Shown: piece by piece, positions 35,589 through 44,255 of the stretch | How positions within the stretch are numbered: position 1 is the first letter of the stretch | Layout of the letters: every line of letters begins with the position of its first letter | From: Nodularia spumigena CCY9414 | GTDB lineage: Bacteria; Cyanobacteriota; Cyanobacteriia; Cyanobacteriales; Nostocaceae | Direction of reading: 5' to 3' | Length of the DNA stretch: 64,000 nucleotides | Assembly: GCF_000340565.2 (NCBI RefSeq) | Contig: NZ_CP007203.1 | Location: 784,297 to 848,296, forward strand | Notes under the pieces: model-generated | Databases searched by the model: none | What the model was told of the DNA's origin: nothing | Seen by the model: only the letters and a program-made list of their open reading frames with translations | Position numbers and translations under genes: made by a program

Positions 35589-35633
35589 AAAGAACCTCAC
35601 CCCCAACCCCTCTCCTTAGTAAGGAGAGGGGAG
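35589..35633. repeat. Dispersed palindrome CCTCTCCTTAGTAAGGAGAGG
   Basis: This near-perfect palindrome directly follows the PhoH-like stop codon, preceded by GAACCTCACCCCCAACCC. The inverse form occurs at about 16990-17033, and diverged relatives at about 27893-27925 and 44206-44246. It can fold into a strong hairpin and could act as a 3'-end structure. Confidence 0.65.
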
Positions 35634-35872
35634 AATTTAAGAAAACTTAAAAACTGGATTTTGATGTGATTTAATCTGAAAAAAGCAGCTATTTGTAGGT
35701 TGGGTTGAGGCTTTGCAAAACCCAACAAAAGCAGGGAATCTTAGGGTATAATTGAGTAACGAAATCCAACCAACACCTAGTTTATCAAAATATTTAAACA
35801 AGTTTCTGGTGTTTATTTGGTGAGAGTAATAAAAAACGACTAACAGCAAAACTATATAACTAATAACTGACT

Positions 35873-36280
35873 ATGAATAACAATTTGAAAGACTTTTTAG
35901 AAGCTTGTGAAAACTTAGGAACTTTACGGATTATTGTTACTAGCAGCGCTGCTGTATTAGAAGCTCGCGGCAAAATAGAAAAGTTATTTTACGCCGAATT
36001 GCTCAAAGGGAAGTATGTCAATCTGCACACTGAGGGCTTTGAGTTTCACTTTAATATGGATAAAATTACTCAAGTTAAATTTGAAACAGGTAACGCGAAA
36101 AGAGGTAACTTTACCACCTATGCAATTCGGTTTTTAGATGAAAAACAAGAAGTTGCTTTAAGCTTATTTTTGCAATGGGGTAAACCGGGAGAATATGAAC
36201 CCGGACAAGTGGAAGCTTGGCAAAATTTACGGGAACAGTATGGAGAAGTTTGGCAACCTGTACCCATTGAAACCTTATAA
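35873..36280 (+). CDS. ChuX/HutX-like heme-utilisation family protein
   Basis: A 135-residue protein. Features such as GKYVNLHTEGFEFHFNMDKI (48-67) and IRFLDEKQEVALSLFLQWGK (82-101) match the ChuX/HutX half-domain of heme-carrier or heme-degrading proteins. A cytosolic role in heme handling is likely from the family. The next gene starts 5 bases after its stop, so the two are probably co-transcribed. A GGTTGGGTTGAGG-type hairpin repeat precedes it (about 35698-35726). Confidence 0.72.
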   Translation: MNNNLKDFLEACENLGTLRIIVTSSAAVLEARGKIEKLFYAELLKGKYVNLHTEGFEFHFNMDKITQVKFETGNAKRGNFTTYAIRFLDEKQEVALSLFLQWGKPGEYEPGQVEAWQNLREQYGEVWQPVPIETL

Positions 36281-36285
36281 AATTC

Positions 36286-37074
36286 ATGCTGAATATCAGG
36301 GCGATTTGGAGTTGTTGCTTAATTATTTTCTGCCTACTGGGATCGAGTGGAACAGCAAAAGCCGGAGAATTATCTCAACGCCTAGCAAATTTTCCCCAGT
36401 GGGAACAACTCACATCTGTACAACCGGCTCAGGGCGATTTGGTTTATCCTGACTGGTTTGCTGGTTCATGGGAAGTTACAAGTACATTAGTAGATTTAGT
36501 TGCACCTTTAGCACCCGATATCATCACCCCTGGATTTGAATCGAATCGCCAACAACTAAATCAACCTGTGAGTTTTTTAGTGCGTTTTATTCCAGAAAAA
36601 TCTCCAATTACTGCCTGGAAATTTATTCCTAAAATTGTGAATAAATCATCAATTTTAGTAGCAGATAGAGCTTTTAATAGCTTGAATTTAGCCAGGGCTT
36701 ATTTAGGTGATGAAGCTGTATTATCAACCAAAGTAGATCCAGAATCACCTAATCGGCAAATTACCTTTTTGCGTGGCGATAGCCAATTAATTTCTATTGT
36801 AACTGCACGTCTTACCGAAACTACTTCAAATAGAAACTTCATCACATCAGAAGTATTTCAACAACTATTTAAAGGCGGTTCCCGTCCCTATTTCAATACA
36901 GTGGAATCTACTACCGCATACCATCAACTTTCTACATCTTATCCGTCAATTGAGGCGGATCAAGTAACTGCTGTTTATCTTTCACCTCAAGACCCAGATT
37001 ACTTCGCCGCAGCTTCTCATCCAGTCGCCCTTTATCGCTACCGCTTAGAATTTTCACCTACTTCTCAAGATTGA
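36286..37074 (+). CDS. Exported conserved cyanobacterial/plastid-type protein (DUF6816-like)
   Basis: A 262-residue protein with a signal peptide (IWSCCLIIFCLLGSSGTAKA) followed by a lipocalin-like beta-rich body (YPDWFAGSWEVTSTLVDLVA near 54-73). It resembles thylakoid-lumen proteins conserved in cyanobacteria and plants (DUF6816-like); I am only moderately sure of the family name. Function unknown. It probably forms a two-gene unit with the ChuX-like gene. Confidence 0.6.
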   Translation: MLNIRAIWSCCLIIFCLLGSSGTAKAGELSQRLANFPQWEQLTSVQPAQGDLVYPDWFAGSWEVTSTLVDLVAPLAPDIITPGFESNRQQLNQPVSFLVRFIPEKSPITAWKFIPKIVNKSSILVADRAFNSLNLARAYLGDEAVLSTKVDPESPNRQITFLRGDSQLISIVTARLTETTSNRNFITSEVFQQLFKGGSRPYFNTVESTTAYHQLSTSYPSIEADQVTAVYLSPQDPDYFAAASHPVALYRYRLEFSPTSQD

Positions 37075-37149
37075 TTTATTTACCGACACTTGATTACAAA
37101 ATATTACATTTTGTAATATAATTATTCCAAGCTAAGTTCGCGCTCTTGG

Positions 37150-38982
37150 ATGGTGTGCATCATGGCCAAATTTCAAGATATTCTCAATTACTTTCATTCG
37201 GACTGGAAGCTGAGTGTTTTCACTATTGCTGCATCCAGCGTTTACGAAATTATTGATTTGCTTGTTCCTTATGGGATTGGGCAAATTTTAAATGTTTTGT
37301 CTAATCAACCGTTGGATAAACCATTGCAAAGTGCGATCGCTAGTATTGCAGAATATATCAATTACCCAGTTAATCAAACACTATCTTTGGGTGTATTATT
37401 GGGTTTAATTTTTGTAGTCACCGTAGTCAAAGCGCCCACACAGCCTTGGCTAACCGTTTGGTTTCATTGGGATATACCCTTAAGGGCGCGTCGCCATCAA
37501 AACGAAACAGCCATAGCCAAAATTCTCACACTCCCACTAGAATTTTATGATGAAAATAACCCCGGACGCATTTCTGGGCGAGTAGCCAGAGGTTTGGCTA
37601 ACCATACTTGGACATATCCCGAAATTGCTGGTCAGTTGATTCCTAAACTGTTTCGGGTGCTGGGAATTTTCGGATTTATTTTATTGATTGAATGGCGAAT
37701 TGCGGTTTTATATCTAATTTCCTTTGTATTTATCCTCGCCTTTAGTTTAAAGACTTTACGACGGATAATTTGGCATGAAAGTCGCCTCGATAAATATATG
37801 GAAGGTACAGAAAGCCGCACGTCAGAATTGATTACTAATATCAAAACAGTCAAAGCATTTGCCACGGAATCCCAGGAATTGAAGCGCCAAAAGCAACGTT
37901 TAGAGCGTGAATTGACAGTTGTTGATCATCGGATTCATAAAGGTTATGTCAAACTGTTGACTTTACAAAAGGTTGTCATTCAGTTTTGCGTGTTTACCAT
38001 CTTAGGTTTAACCTTAGCCGCAACAGTAGCCGGGAGAATTACTCTCGGTCATTTTGTCATGACTTTAACTCTTTCTAGTATGGCTTATGCCGAATTGGAA
38101 CCTATTAGCACACTCGCAGAACTTTTTGCCCGTCGCTATTCTTCGATGTTGCGATTTCACGAGTTTTTGCAAGCACCAATTGCATCTGATTCGGTTGGAC
38201 TTTTGGAAGAGGAAAAGCAAAAGGAATCACCATATAAATTCACGGGAAAAATTGAGTTATCGCACATTAATTTTGGATATGATGACAGCCGTCAAGTTTT
38301 GCAAGATATCAACTTGTTGATTTCACCCTATCAAACAGTGGCGTTAGTTGGGCGTTCCGGTTCCGGTAAGTCCACTTTAGTGAAATTGCTGCTGCGGTAT
38401 TTTGAACCTCAAGAAGGTCAAATTTCCATTGATGGTCAAGATATTCGCACCTTGGATGTAGGTAAGTATAGGCGCAGACTGGCGATCGTTCACCAAGAAG
38501 TGGACATTTTCAACGGTACTATCTTGGATAATCTCACCTACGGCAAACCAAACGCGACTCTGGAAGAGGTCAAGGAAGCCTGTAGAATTGCCAGAGTTGA
38601 TGAAGTGATGTCACACCTACCCCAAGGTTATTACACCGTTGTGGGGGAACGTGGTGTGAGGTTATCTGGAGGACAAAGACAGCGCTTAGGAATTGCGAGG
38701 GCGTTATTAGTCGAACCAGATGTGCTGATTTTTGATGAAGCTACTTCTAGCCTAGATTACGAGTCCGAGCGTGCTATTCAATTAGCCATGCGCTCAATTC
38801 AGGGGACTTGCACCACAATTGTTATCGCCCACCGTTTAAGTACAGTCCGGGAAGCCGATAAAATAGTGGTTCTCGATCAAGGCCGAATTGCCGAGGTGGG
38901 TAGCCATGATGAACTGTTGCGTCATGAGGGTATTTACCACCGCTTGCACTCTCTCCAAGAAACCGGAGAATTGCTGAGTTAG
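37150..38982 (+). CDS. ABC transporter, fused permease/ATP-binding exporter
   Basis: A 610-residue half-transporter of the MsbA/multidrug type. About six transmembrane segments occupy residues 20-320. The nucleotide-binding domain has Walker A VGRSGSGKSTLVKLLLRYF (about 400-418), the signature RLSGGQRQRLGIARALL and Walker B DVLIFDEATSSLDYES. Start codon choice between ATG 37150 and ATG 37162 (MAKFQDIL) is uncertain. The substrate is unknown; lipids, peptides or drugs are possible. tRNA-Tyr follows after about 100 bases. Confidence 0.92.
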   Translation: MVCIMAKFQDILNYFHSDWKLSVFTIAASSVYEIIDLLVPYGIGQILNVLSNQPLDKPLQSAIASIAEYINYPVNQTLSLGVLLGLIFVVTVVKAPTQPWLTVWFHWDIPLRARRHQNETAIAKILTLPLEFYDENNPGRISGRVARGLANHTWTYPEIAGQLIPKLFRVLGIFGFILLIEWRIAVLYLISFVFILAFSLKTLRRIIWHESRLDKYMEGTESRTSELITNIKTVKAFATESQELKRQKQRLERELTVVDHRIHKGYVKLLTLQKVVIQFCVFTILGLTLAATVAGRITLGHFVMTLTLSSMAYAELEPISTLAELFARRYSSMLRFHEFLQAPIASDSVGLLEEEKQKESPYKFTGKIELSHINFGYDDSRQVLQDINLLISPYQTVALVGRSGSGKSTLVKLLLRYFEPQEGQISIDGQDIRTLDVGKYRRRLAIVHQEVDIFNGTILDNLTYGKPNATLEEVKEACRIARVDEVMSHLPQGYYTVVGERGVRLSGGQRQRLGIARALLVEPDVLIFDEATSSLDYESERAIQLAMRSIQGTCTTIVIAHRLSTVREADKIVVLDQGRIAEVGSHDELLRHEGIYHRLHSLQETGELLS

Positions 38983-39079
38983 TTGTCAGTCGGTGAAATT
39001 AATCTGTTCTGAAATCTTTTTGGAAAAACACTTGCAATTTCTAAAAAGTGGTGCTAACGTTAGTAATCGTGAGACAAAT

Positions 39080-39165
39080 GGGTCGGTGTCCGAGTGGTTA
39101 ATGGAGACGGACTGTAAATCCGTTGGCTAGCGCCTACGCTGGTTCAAATCCAGCCCGGCCCACCA
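39080..39165 (+). tRNA. tRNA-Tyr (GTA)
   Basis: Acceptor GGGTCGG pairs with CCGGCCC, anticodon arm ACGGA-CTGTAAA-TCCGT has anticodon GTA (39114-39116), a long variable arm is present as expected for class II tRNA-Tyr, and the T arm is GCTGG-TTCAAAT-CCAGC. CCA is encoded at 39163-39165. Confidence 0.97.
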
Positions 39166-39255
39166 CTTCTAAAGTCATGAGCTATAATAGCTAAGTGATT
39201 GGTATACTCACAGCTTTATAGCTCATAACTCAAAAATCCAAGTTTCTAATTTTTG

Positions 39256-39326
39256 CCCGTGTGGCTCAGTGGTAGAGCACACCCTTGGTAAGGGTGAGGT
39301 CACGAGTTCAATCCTCGTCACGGGCT
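39256..39326 (+). tRNA. tRNA-Thr (GGT)
   Basis: Acceptor GCCCGTG pairs with CACGGGC, anticodon arm CACCC-TTGGTAA-GGGTG has anticodon GGT (39288-39290), and the T arm contains GTTCAATCC. CCA is not encoded. Confidence 0.97.
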
Positions 39327-39381
39327 TATTTATTTGAAGAAATAATCAACGCTAAACCAAGGGTTTCAGCCTTTCCAATAG

Positions 39382-39420
39382 ACTCAGGGATTCATAAACT
39401 TACTCCCTGAGTTCTTTTTT
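39382..39420 (+). terminator. Rho-independent terminator after the tRNA pair
   Basis: ACTCAGGGA pairs with TCCCTGAGT (9 bp) followed by TCTTTTTTT. It ends the tRNA transcript and insulates the recombinase gene. Confidence 0.85.
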
Positions 39421-39534
39421 GACTATGATTTTGACTATGATTTGACTATGAGGTCAAAACCTAAACAATCATCCTTGCCTTTTTGACTATGATTTGACTA
39501 TGATTTTGGTAGAACCAATTATTTTCATAGTCAA
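39419..39534. promoter_or_regulatory. Iterated decamer TTGACTATGA upstream of the recombinase
   Basis: Exact copies of TTGACTATGA start at 39419, 39431, 39442, 39483 and 39494, with an inverted copy TCATAGTCAA at 39525-39534, just before the recombinase ATG at 39540. Spacing is about one helical turn (12, 11 and 11 bases within groups). They could be arm-type recombinase sites, operators, or (as TTGACT) overlapping -35 boxes. Confidence 0.7.
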
Positions 39535-39539
39535 AATAT

Positions 39540-40706
39540 ATGCATAAACCAGAAAAGGCTTCTAAAGGATCAGCAGGTATTGAATCCTTTCAGGGAAGAT
39601 TACGTCTGAGATTACCAAGACAACTTTATGAAGGTTCACAAAAGTATCTGACCCTGGGTTTAGCTGATACACCAGAAAATCACCACATAGCAGAACAGAC
39701 AGCGCATCAAATAGAGTTAGATATTCTCTCTGGCGAATTTGACAAAACACTTACTAAGTACAAACCCCAGAGACATTTATCTATAGTTATTCCAGGTGAA
39801 CAACAGACTATAACCACAATTTCAGCATTATGGGATAAGTACATTGAGTACAAACGTCCATCTCTAAAACCGAGAACATTAGATAAACTGGCTGTACTGG
39901 AAAAACATATTAAACGCTGTCGTTATCAAAATTTGAACGAAAGTATCAAAATTAAACTGGCTTTATTACAACAAACAACCAATTCACAAGCTAAAGATGT
40001 ACTGATGTATCTGGCAGCAGCTTGTAAATGGGGCATGAAATACGGTTTAGTGAATTTTAATCCCTTTGAAGGAATGTATAATTCACTTCCCAAGCATAAT
40101 TGGCAGGATAATTCAAAACCTAATGCTTTTAGTGAAGCAGAAAAGCAAAGGATAATTCAGGCTTTTAAAAATCACAAACCTTTAAAAGGTATGGGTTACA
40201 GTTATTATGCTTCATTTGTAGAGTTTTTATTCTTGACCGGATGCAGACCATCAGAAGCCATTGGCTTGCAATGGAAGCATATTACGTCTGATTGTTCTAG
40301 AATTACTTTTGATAGTGCATTAGTTCAGGTGGGAAACGGTGAAAGGGTAAGAGTTAATGGCTCCAAGAATAATAAAATGCGCGGTTTTAACTGTAATCAA
40401 AAACTACAAGTATTATTATTGTCCATTAAGCCTGAAAACTCTGAACCTGAATCTTTAGTCTTTCCATCTCCAGAAGGACTATCAATACATTATAGAAACT
40501 TTTCCCGACGGGCTTGGGATAAAATCGTAGATCCTTTAGTAGCCCGTCAAACTACTCCATATTCATGTCGTGATACTTTTATATCTGAACAAATTGCTAA
40601 AGGTGTTCCTACTGCTGTAGTGGCAAAATGGTGTGATAATTCAGTAGATGTTATAGAACAAAAGTATCTTGATGCTGGTCTTTTAGACCAACTGAAACCG
40701 CTTTAA
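39540..40706 (+). CDS. Tyrosine recombinase/phage-type integrase
   Basis: A 388-residue site-specific recombinase. An N-terminal arm-binding region is followed by a core-binding SAM-like domain (about 90-185) and the catalytic domain: Arg236 in TGCRPSEAIGLQW, Arg344 in PYSCRDTFISE (the usual HxxR is SCRD here) and the nucleophile Tyr376 in IEQKYLD. It lies between tRNA-Thr and an opposed tRNA-Arg, typical integration sites. No cargo genes, excisionase or duplicated tRNA end were found, so it looks like a solitary remnant or a domesticated recombinase. Confidence 0.9.
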   Translation: MHKPEKASKGSAGIESFQGRLRLRLPRQLYEGSQKYLTLGLADTPENHHIAEQTAHQIELDILSGEFDKTLTKYKPQRHLSIVIPGEQQTITTISALWDKYIEYKRPSLKPRTLDKLAVLEKHIKRCRYQNLNESIKIKLALLQQTTNSQAKDVLMYLAAACKWGMKYGLVNFNPFEGMYNSLPKHNWQDNSKPNAFSEAEKQRIIQAFKNHKPLKGMGYSYYASFVEFLFLTGCRPSEAIGLQWKHITSDCSRITFDSALVQVGNGERVRVNGSKNNKMRGFNCNQKLQVLLLSIKPENSEPESLVFPSPEGLSIHYRNFSRRAWDKIVDPLVARQTTPYSCRDTFISEQIAKGVPTAVVAKWCDNSVDVIEQKYLDAGLLDQLKPL

Positions 40707-40728
40707 TTATTCATTCAATATCATAAAA

Positions 40729-40801
40729 CGGGTGCGGCAGGGATCGAACCTGCGACCAACGGATTAGAAATCCGTGGCTCTATCCACTGAGCTACGCACC
40801 C
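40729..40801 (-). tRNA. tRNA-Arg (TCT)
   Basis: On the minus strand, GGGTGCG pairs with CGCACCC, and the anticodon loop TTTCTAA has anticodon TCT (complement of AGA at 40766-40768). The T arm contains GGTTCGATCCC. The recombinase stop is 22 bases from the tRNA 3' end. Confidence 0.97.
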
Positions 40802-41185
40802 AAGTTAATTAGTTTGCTCCCAAAGGAGTCAACTGATAAATCATTATATCGTTATTTCGTAGCAATAAGCAAGCAAAAATTGCATATTGCCCACTAGCAA
40901 GGGTAAGATCCAAGTCGCTAGTGATTTGATTTACATTGACATACTCCCCGCCCCATTCGGGACAGGGATTCTAGGATACTGGCGGAAAATGCGGAGCGAA
41001 CCCCGTCTGACTTTTCCTCTCCTACTGGAAAATGCCCTCTGGGCGGCATACTCTAGGTTAGCTTCTGGCGATCGCGAAGCTCAACCCCATGACACGCTAG
41101 GTAATCGCTCCTTTGGCGATGTTACCAAAACACGACTACAGATCGCATTATCCACAAAGCCCCTGATGAGTTATTTGCTAGTGCC
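40802..41185. other. Gene-free stretch after tRNA-Arg, possible insertion-sequence remnant
   Basis: A 384-base region. TGACATACTCCCCGCCCCAT and GGGACAGGGATTC (about 40937-40973) resemble ends of IS200/IS605-type elements, followed by GC-rich sequence with CCTCTGGGCGGC. The 134-residue frame starting at 40887 has no family features and overlaps the real downstream gene in another frame. The IS origin is a weak inference. Confidence 0.3.
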
Positions 41186-41845
41186 ATGTTTATTCTCAAA
41201 CGGCAGGATGTTGAAATATCGAGTATTCAGCACCCAAAACGGGATCAGCAAGTGTCGATCCTTAATTATCAGGGGCAAACCTTTCGCTTGATTAGCGTCT
41301 TTAAAGCTAGTCAAGAAGAAGAAGCTAGAGCCTTGTGGAGAGAATTAACTGATAACCGGGGTAAGGCCTGTGTCTTGCTAGAGGAACCGGATCGCTTTAG
41401 TGTCTGGGGGAAAGTCCGCTTAGATCAAATAGATAATGACACTGGTGGCTATAGCAAGAGAGGAATTTACATTCAAGGGAGTCTTTTACTGCTGCAAGCA
41501 GTTTATCTCGACATTGAGGAGTTATTAGGCAATCGGCAAGCGGGAATTTTTGAGAAAGATATTGCACAAGTGTTACAAGAGCAAAAATTTCCTGAGACAT
41601 CTTCCCTAGAAGCAGTCAAAGATTTGGTAACAAATGACCCGCTAGATTTAGTCAAACTTCCTCCCTGGCAAGAAGAACATTTGATTAGTTTATTGCAAGA
41701 ACTGCATAAACTCGGAAAAACATATTTCGGGAATACTAACTTTGCCCATCAAGTCACTGATATGTTACAAGATATGCCAGAAGCCGAGCGATCGCTGTTT
41801 ATCACTTGGCTAAATCAAACATCACTGAGTAAACTGTGGCAATAG
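41186..41845 (+). CDS. Conserved cyanobacterial protein (Npun_F0813-like)
   Basis: A 219-residue soluble protein that I recall as a cyanobacteria-specific family (Npun_F0813 type). Visible features are the start MFILKRQDVEISSIQHPKRD, the segment LWRELTDNRGKACVLLEEPD (50-69) and a helical C-terminal half. There is no signal peptide or membrane segment. Function is unknown. It is a single gene with a long upstream spacer. Confidence 0.68.
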   Translation: MFILKRQDVEISSIQHPKRDQQVSILNYQGQTFRLISVFKASQEEEARALWRELTDNRGKACVLLEEPDRFSVWGKVRLDQIDNDTGGYSKRGIYIQGSLLLLQAVYLDIEELLGNRQAGIFEKDIAQVLQEQKFPETSSLEAVKDLVTNDPLDLVKLPPWQEEHLISLLQELHKLGKTYFGNTNFAHQVTDMLQDMPEAERSLFITWLNQTSLSKLWQ

Positions 41846-41983
41846 CATGACAAGTGTGGGAAAAACTACAGCTATCGGTAGTGATGCTGGTAATTAACTA
41901 GTGTATCACTGGATAGATAGACTGCTTCCTACACAGTCCTGCACACCAAAATACTGCTGAGTGCATTTACATAGTCAATTTTT

Positions 41984-42835
41984 ATGAGTAGCTCTTACGA
42001 CAAGTCCTATCGTTCTCCATCCCTCTTCACCAATCGGAACATCATCTTGGCTGGTACCGCCTGGGCTGTGTTGGCACTGTTATACTTTTTATTATTTAGT
42101 GCCAAAGTCCCAGGAGCAGATGGTGTAGAAAGTCGTGCTGACTGGTACGTCATTGGTACAAATATTTTTGAAGGCTTGGCTTACTTGGGTGCAGGTATCT
42201 TATGCTTAAGGAATTGGCGTAGCCCGCAAATCGTCAGTAGCCGGAATATTTGGCTCGCAATTGCTATTGGTATGTTTTCTTATTTCCTGGGAGGGATATT
42301 TTTCGGTTACACAGAAATAATTTTAGACGAAGAACCGGATGTGTCTATTGGCGATATCTTTTTTGTCCTGACTTATCTTTCCCTTGGCGTAGGCATGATT
42401 TTAGCTGTAGCTTCCAGACGAATTAATTTAGAAAAATGGCAGTTGCTCATTGTGTGGGCAATAGGAGTGTTTGGTAGTCTGTTGCCATGGTGGATTTCGA
42501 TGAAAGAGTCAGAACCCTCAGAGCCGCTAGTTACTGTCTTGAGTTGGTTTTACATAGTTAGCGATGTAGTTTTGTTAATTATTGCTACCACTTTGTTACT
42601 AGCTTTTTGGGGGGGAAGAGTTGCTCAGTCGTGGAGAATGATTGCAGCGGCCGCGTTTTCGCTCTACATTGCAGATATGTGGTTTAACTATGCTCAAGGG
42701 CCAAACTATCAAAGTGGGGAGATACTAGAAGTGTTTTGGGTATTTAGTGGAGTTTTATTTGGTATGGGCGCTGTCCTAGAACATGACGCATCATTGAGCC
42801 GAACTCGGCGTTCGAGCGGGCGCAAACGAGCTTAG
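41984..42835 (+). CDS. Multi-pass membrane protein of unknown function
   Basis: A 283-residue protein with about eight hydrophobic segments, for example IILAGTAWAVLALLYFLLFS (19-38) and VSDVVLLIIATTLLLAFW (about 191-208). A basic tail, SRTRRSSGRKR, ends the protein. No transporter signature is recognised. The HTH gene starts about 5 bases after its stop and cutA follows, so the three form a likely operon. Confidence 0.72.
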   Translation: MSSSYDKSYRSPSLFTNRNIILAGTAWAVLALLYFLLFSAKVPGADGVESRADWYVIGTNIFEGLAYLGAGILCLRNWRSPQIVSSRNIWLAIAIGMFSYFLGGIFFGYTEIILDEEPDVSIGDIFFVLTYLSLGVGMILAVASRRINLEKWQLLIVWAIGVFGSLLPWWISMKESEPSEPLVTVLSWFYIVSDVVLLIIATTLLLAFWGGRVAQSWRMIAAAAFSLYIADMWFNYAQGPNYQSGEILEVFWVFSGVLFGMGAVLEHDASLSRTRRSSGRKRA

Positions 42836-42840
42836 AAAAT

Positions 42841-43851
42841 TTGGTGTCTACCGTGAGAAAATTAACAGATCCTGACAAACAAGAAATTCTGAAGTTATAT
42901 CGAGAAACTGCCGAAACAACCTCAACTTTGGCAGAACGCTATGGTGTGAGTAACTCGACAATTAGTCGTCTGCTCAAAAGTACCTTACCAGAAGATGAAT
43001 ACGAATATCTCGTTTCTCTCAAACGTGCCGCTAGGACTCCTGAAGGCAGGGCGCAGGTAAGTTACGAGCAGTTGCCTTTGTTAACTCAACCAGAGCCAGA
43101 GAAAGCGCAACCAAGCCAGGAAAAAGCAACTCCTCGCTTGAAGTTACCAGAGATTTCGCCTCCCAAGCCAGTGGTAGAGGAAATTCATCCAGAGTCAGAG
43201 CTAGAGGAGGAAATTAGTTCCTCTATCAGAAGAGTCCGGCGGCGTTCCTCAGCAGAGGAAAAACCAAAGTTACGCCCAGCAAAGCGATTAGAAATAGTCG
43301 AACCCAAGCCGCCGGAAATCACCAGTGTTCCTGGCCCCATATTAAAGGACGAACATCCTGAAGCAAATGTCATCGCCCAAATGCTCGGAGAAGACTTGCT
43401 AGACGAGTCAGAAGATTTGTCAGATTTAGAGGATGATTTAGACGAGGACGATTACGAGGACGATTACGAGGACGAGGAAGAAGACTTAGAGGATTCAACA
43501 CCTTTAGTGACAACACGCAGGGTAAGTGAAGCACCAGTTCAAGTCTTGCCATTGTCGGCAGCACAGTTGCCGAAAAGTTGCTATTTGGTCATCGATAGGT
43601 CCTCTGAGTTAATTACCCGACCACTTAAGGATTTTGGTGACTTGGGACAAATTCCTAACCTAGAAACCCTGCAAAAAACTTTGCCAGTGTTTGATAACCA
43701 TCGTGTCGCAAAGCGTTTCTCAACCAAGCGCGATCGCGTGATTAAAGTTCCCGACAGTAAAGTACTACATAAGGCTAGTACTCATCTGCAAGCCAAGGGA
43801 ATTACGCGACTGTTGATTGATGGTCAGGTGTACTCTCTGTCTATGGTTTAA
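42841..43851 (+). CDS. Helix-turn-helix protein with acidic low-complexity linker
   Basis: A 336-residue protein. An N-terminal HTH of the homeodomain/transposase-like type (KLTDPDKQEILKLYRETAET, then LAERYGVSNSTISRLLKS, residues about 7-47) is followed by a long Pro/Glu-rich linker, an extreme acidic run (DLEDDLDEDDYEDDYEDEEE, about residues 196-218) and a C-terminal conserved region (SCYLVIDRSSELITRPLKDF). The start codon is TTG 42841 or GTG 42844/42853. Probably a DNA-binding protein; targets unknown. It follows the membrane-protein gene by 5 bases. Confidence 0.75.
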   Translation: MVSTVRKLTDPDKQEILKLYRETAETTSTLAERYGVSNSTISRLLKSTLPEDEYEYLVSLKRAARTPEGRAQVSYEQLPLLTQPEPEKAQPSQEKATPRLKLPEISPPKPVVEEIHPESELEEEISSSIRRVRRRSSAEEKPKLRPAKRLEIVEPKPPEITSVPGPILKDEHPEANVIAQMLGEDLLDESEDLSDLEDDLDEDDYEDDYEDEEEDLEDSTPLVTTRRVSEAPVQVLPLSAAQLPKSCYLVIDRSSELITRPLKDFGDLGQIPNLETLQKTLPVFDNHRVAKRFSTKRDRVIKVPDSKVLHKASTHLQAKGITRLLIDGQVYSLSMV

Positions 43852-43856
43852 AAGTT

Positions 43857-44183
43857 ATGGAGATACCTGCTGATTATGGTGTAGTACTGGTGACAACTGC
43901 CAACAAGCAGGAAGCAGAAACAATCGCAAATGCCCTTGTGGAAGCTCAACTAGCTGCTTGTGTGAGTTTGTTGCCCATCCATTCAATTTACGCTTGGCAA
44001 GGAGAAATATACAAAGAGTATGAGTGGCAGTTGCTGATTAAAACTGATTTGGCACTATTTTCCACTTTGGAAGCCAAAATTCGGGAACTCCACTCTTACG
44101 AGGTTTCAGAAATCATCGCCTTACCTATTGTTGCGGGTTCGCAAGCCTACTTGCAATGGATTTCTCAACAGGTTAAACCTTAG
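43857..44183 (+). CDS. cutA: CutA1-type divalent-ion tolerance protein
   Basis: A 108-residue trimeric CutA-family protein. The family core is clear: VTTANKQEAETIANALVEAQ, LAACVSLLPIHSIYAWQGEI and EIIALPIVAGSQAYLQWI. It has been linked to copper tolerance, but its function in cyanobacteria is uncertain. It starts 5 bases after the HTH gene stop and is probably co-transcribed. Confidence 0.94.
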   Translation: MEIPADYGVVLVTTANKQEAETIANALVEAQLAACVSLLPIHSIYAWQGEIYKEYEWQLLIKTDLALFSTLEAKIRELHSYEVSEIIALPIVAGSQAYLQWISQQVKP

Positions 44184-44255
44184 CAGTTGTCTAAAAACCC
44201 CTCTTGCTCCCCTCCTCCCTTGCACCGGAGGGGTTTGGGGGTTGGGTGATTTGCT

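Noticed and set aside
39256-40801. Genomic island bounded by tRNA genes
   Set aside because: No repeat of the tRNA 3' end, no cargo genes and only 1.5 kb between core tRNA genes.
40887-41291. 134-residue plus-strand ORF after tRNA-Arg
   Set aside because: No family features, overlaps the start of the conserved 41186-41845 gene in a different frame, and covers possible IS-remnant DNA.
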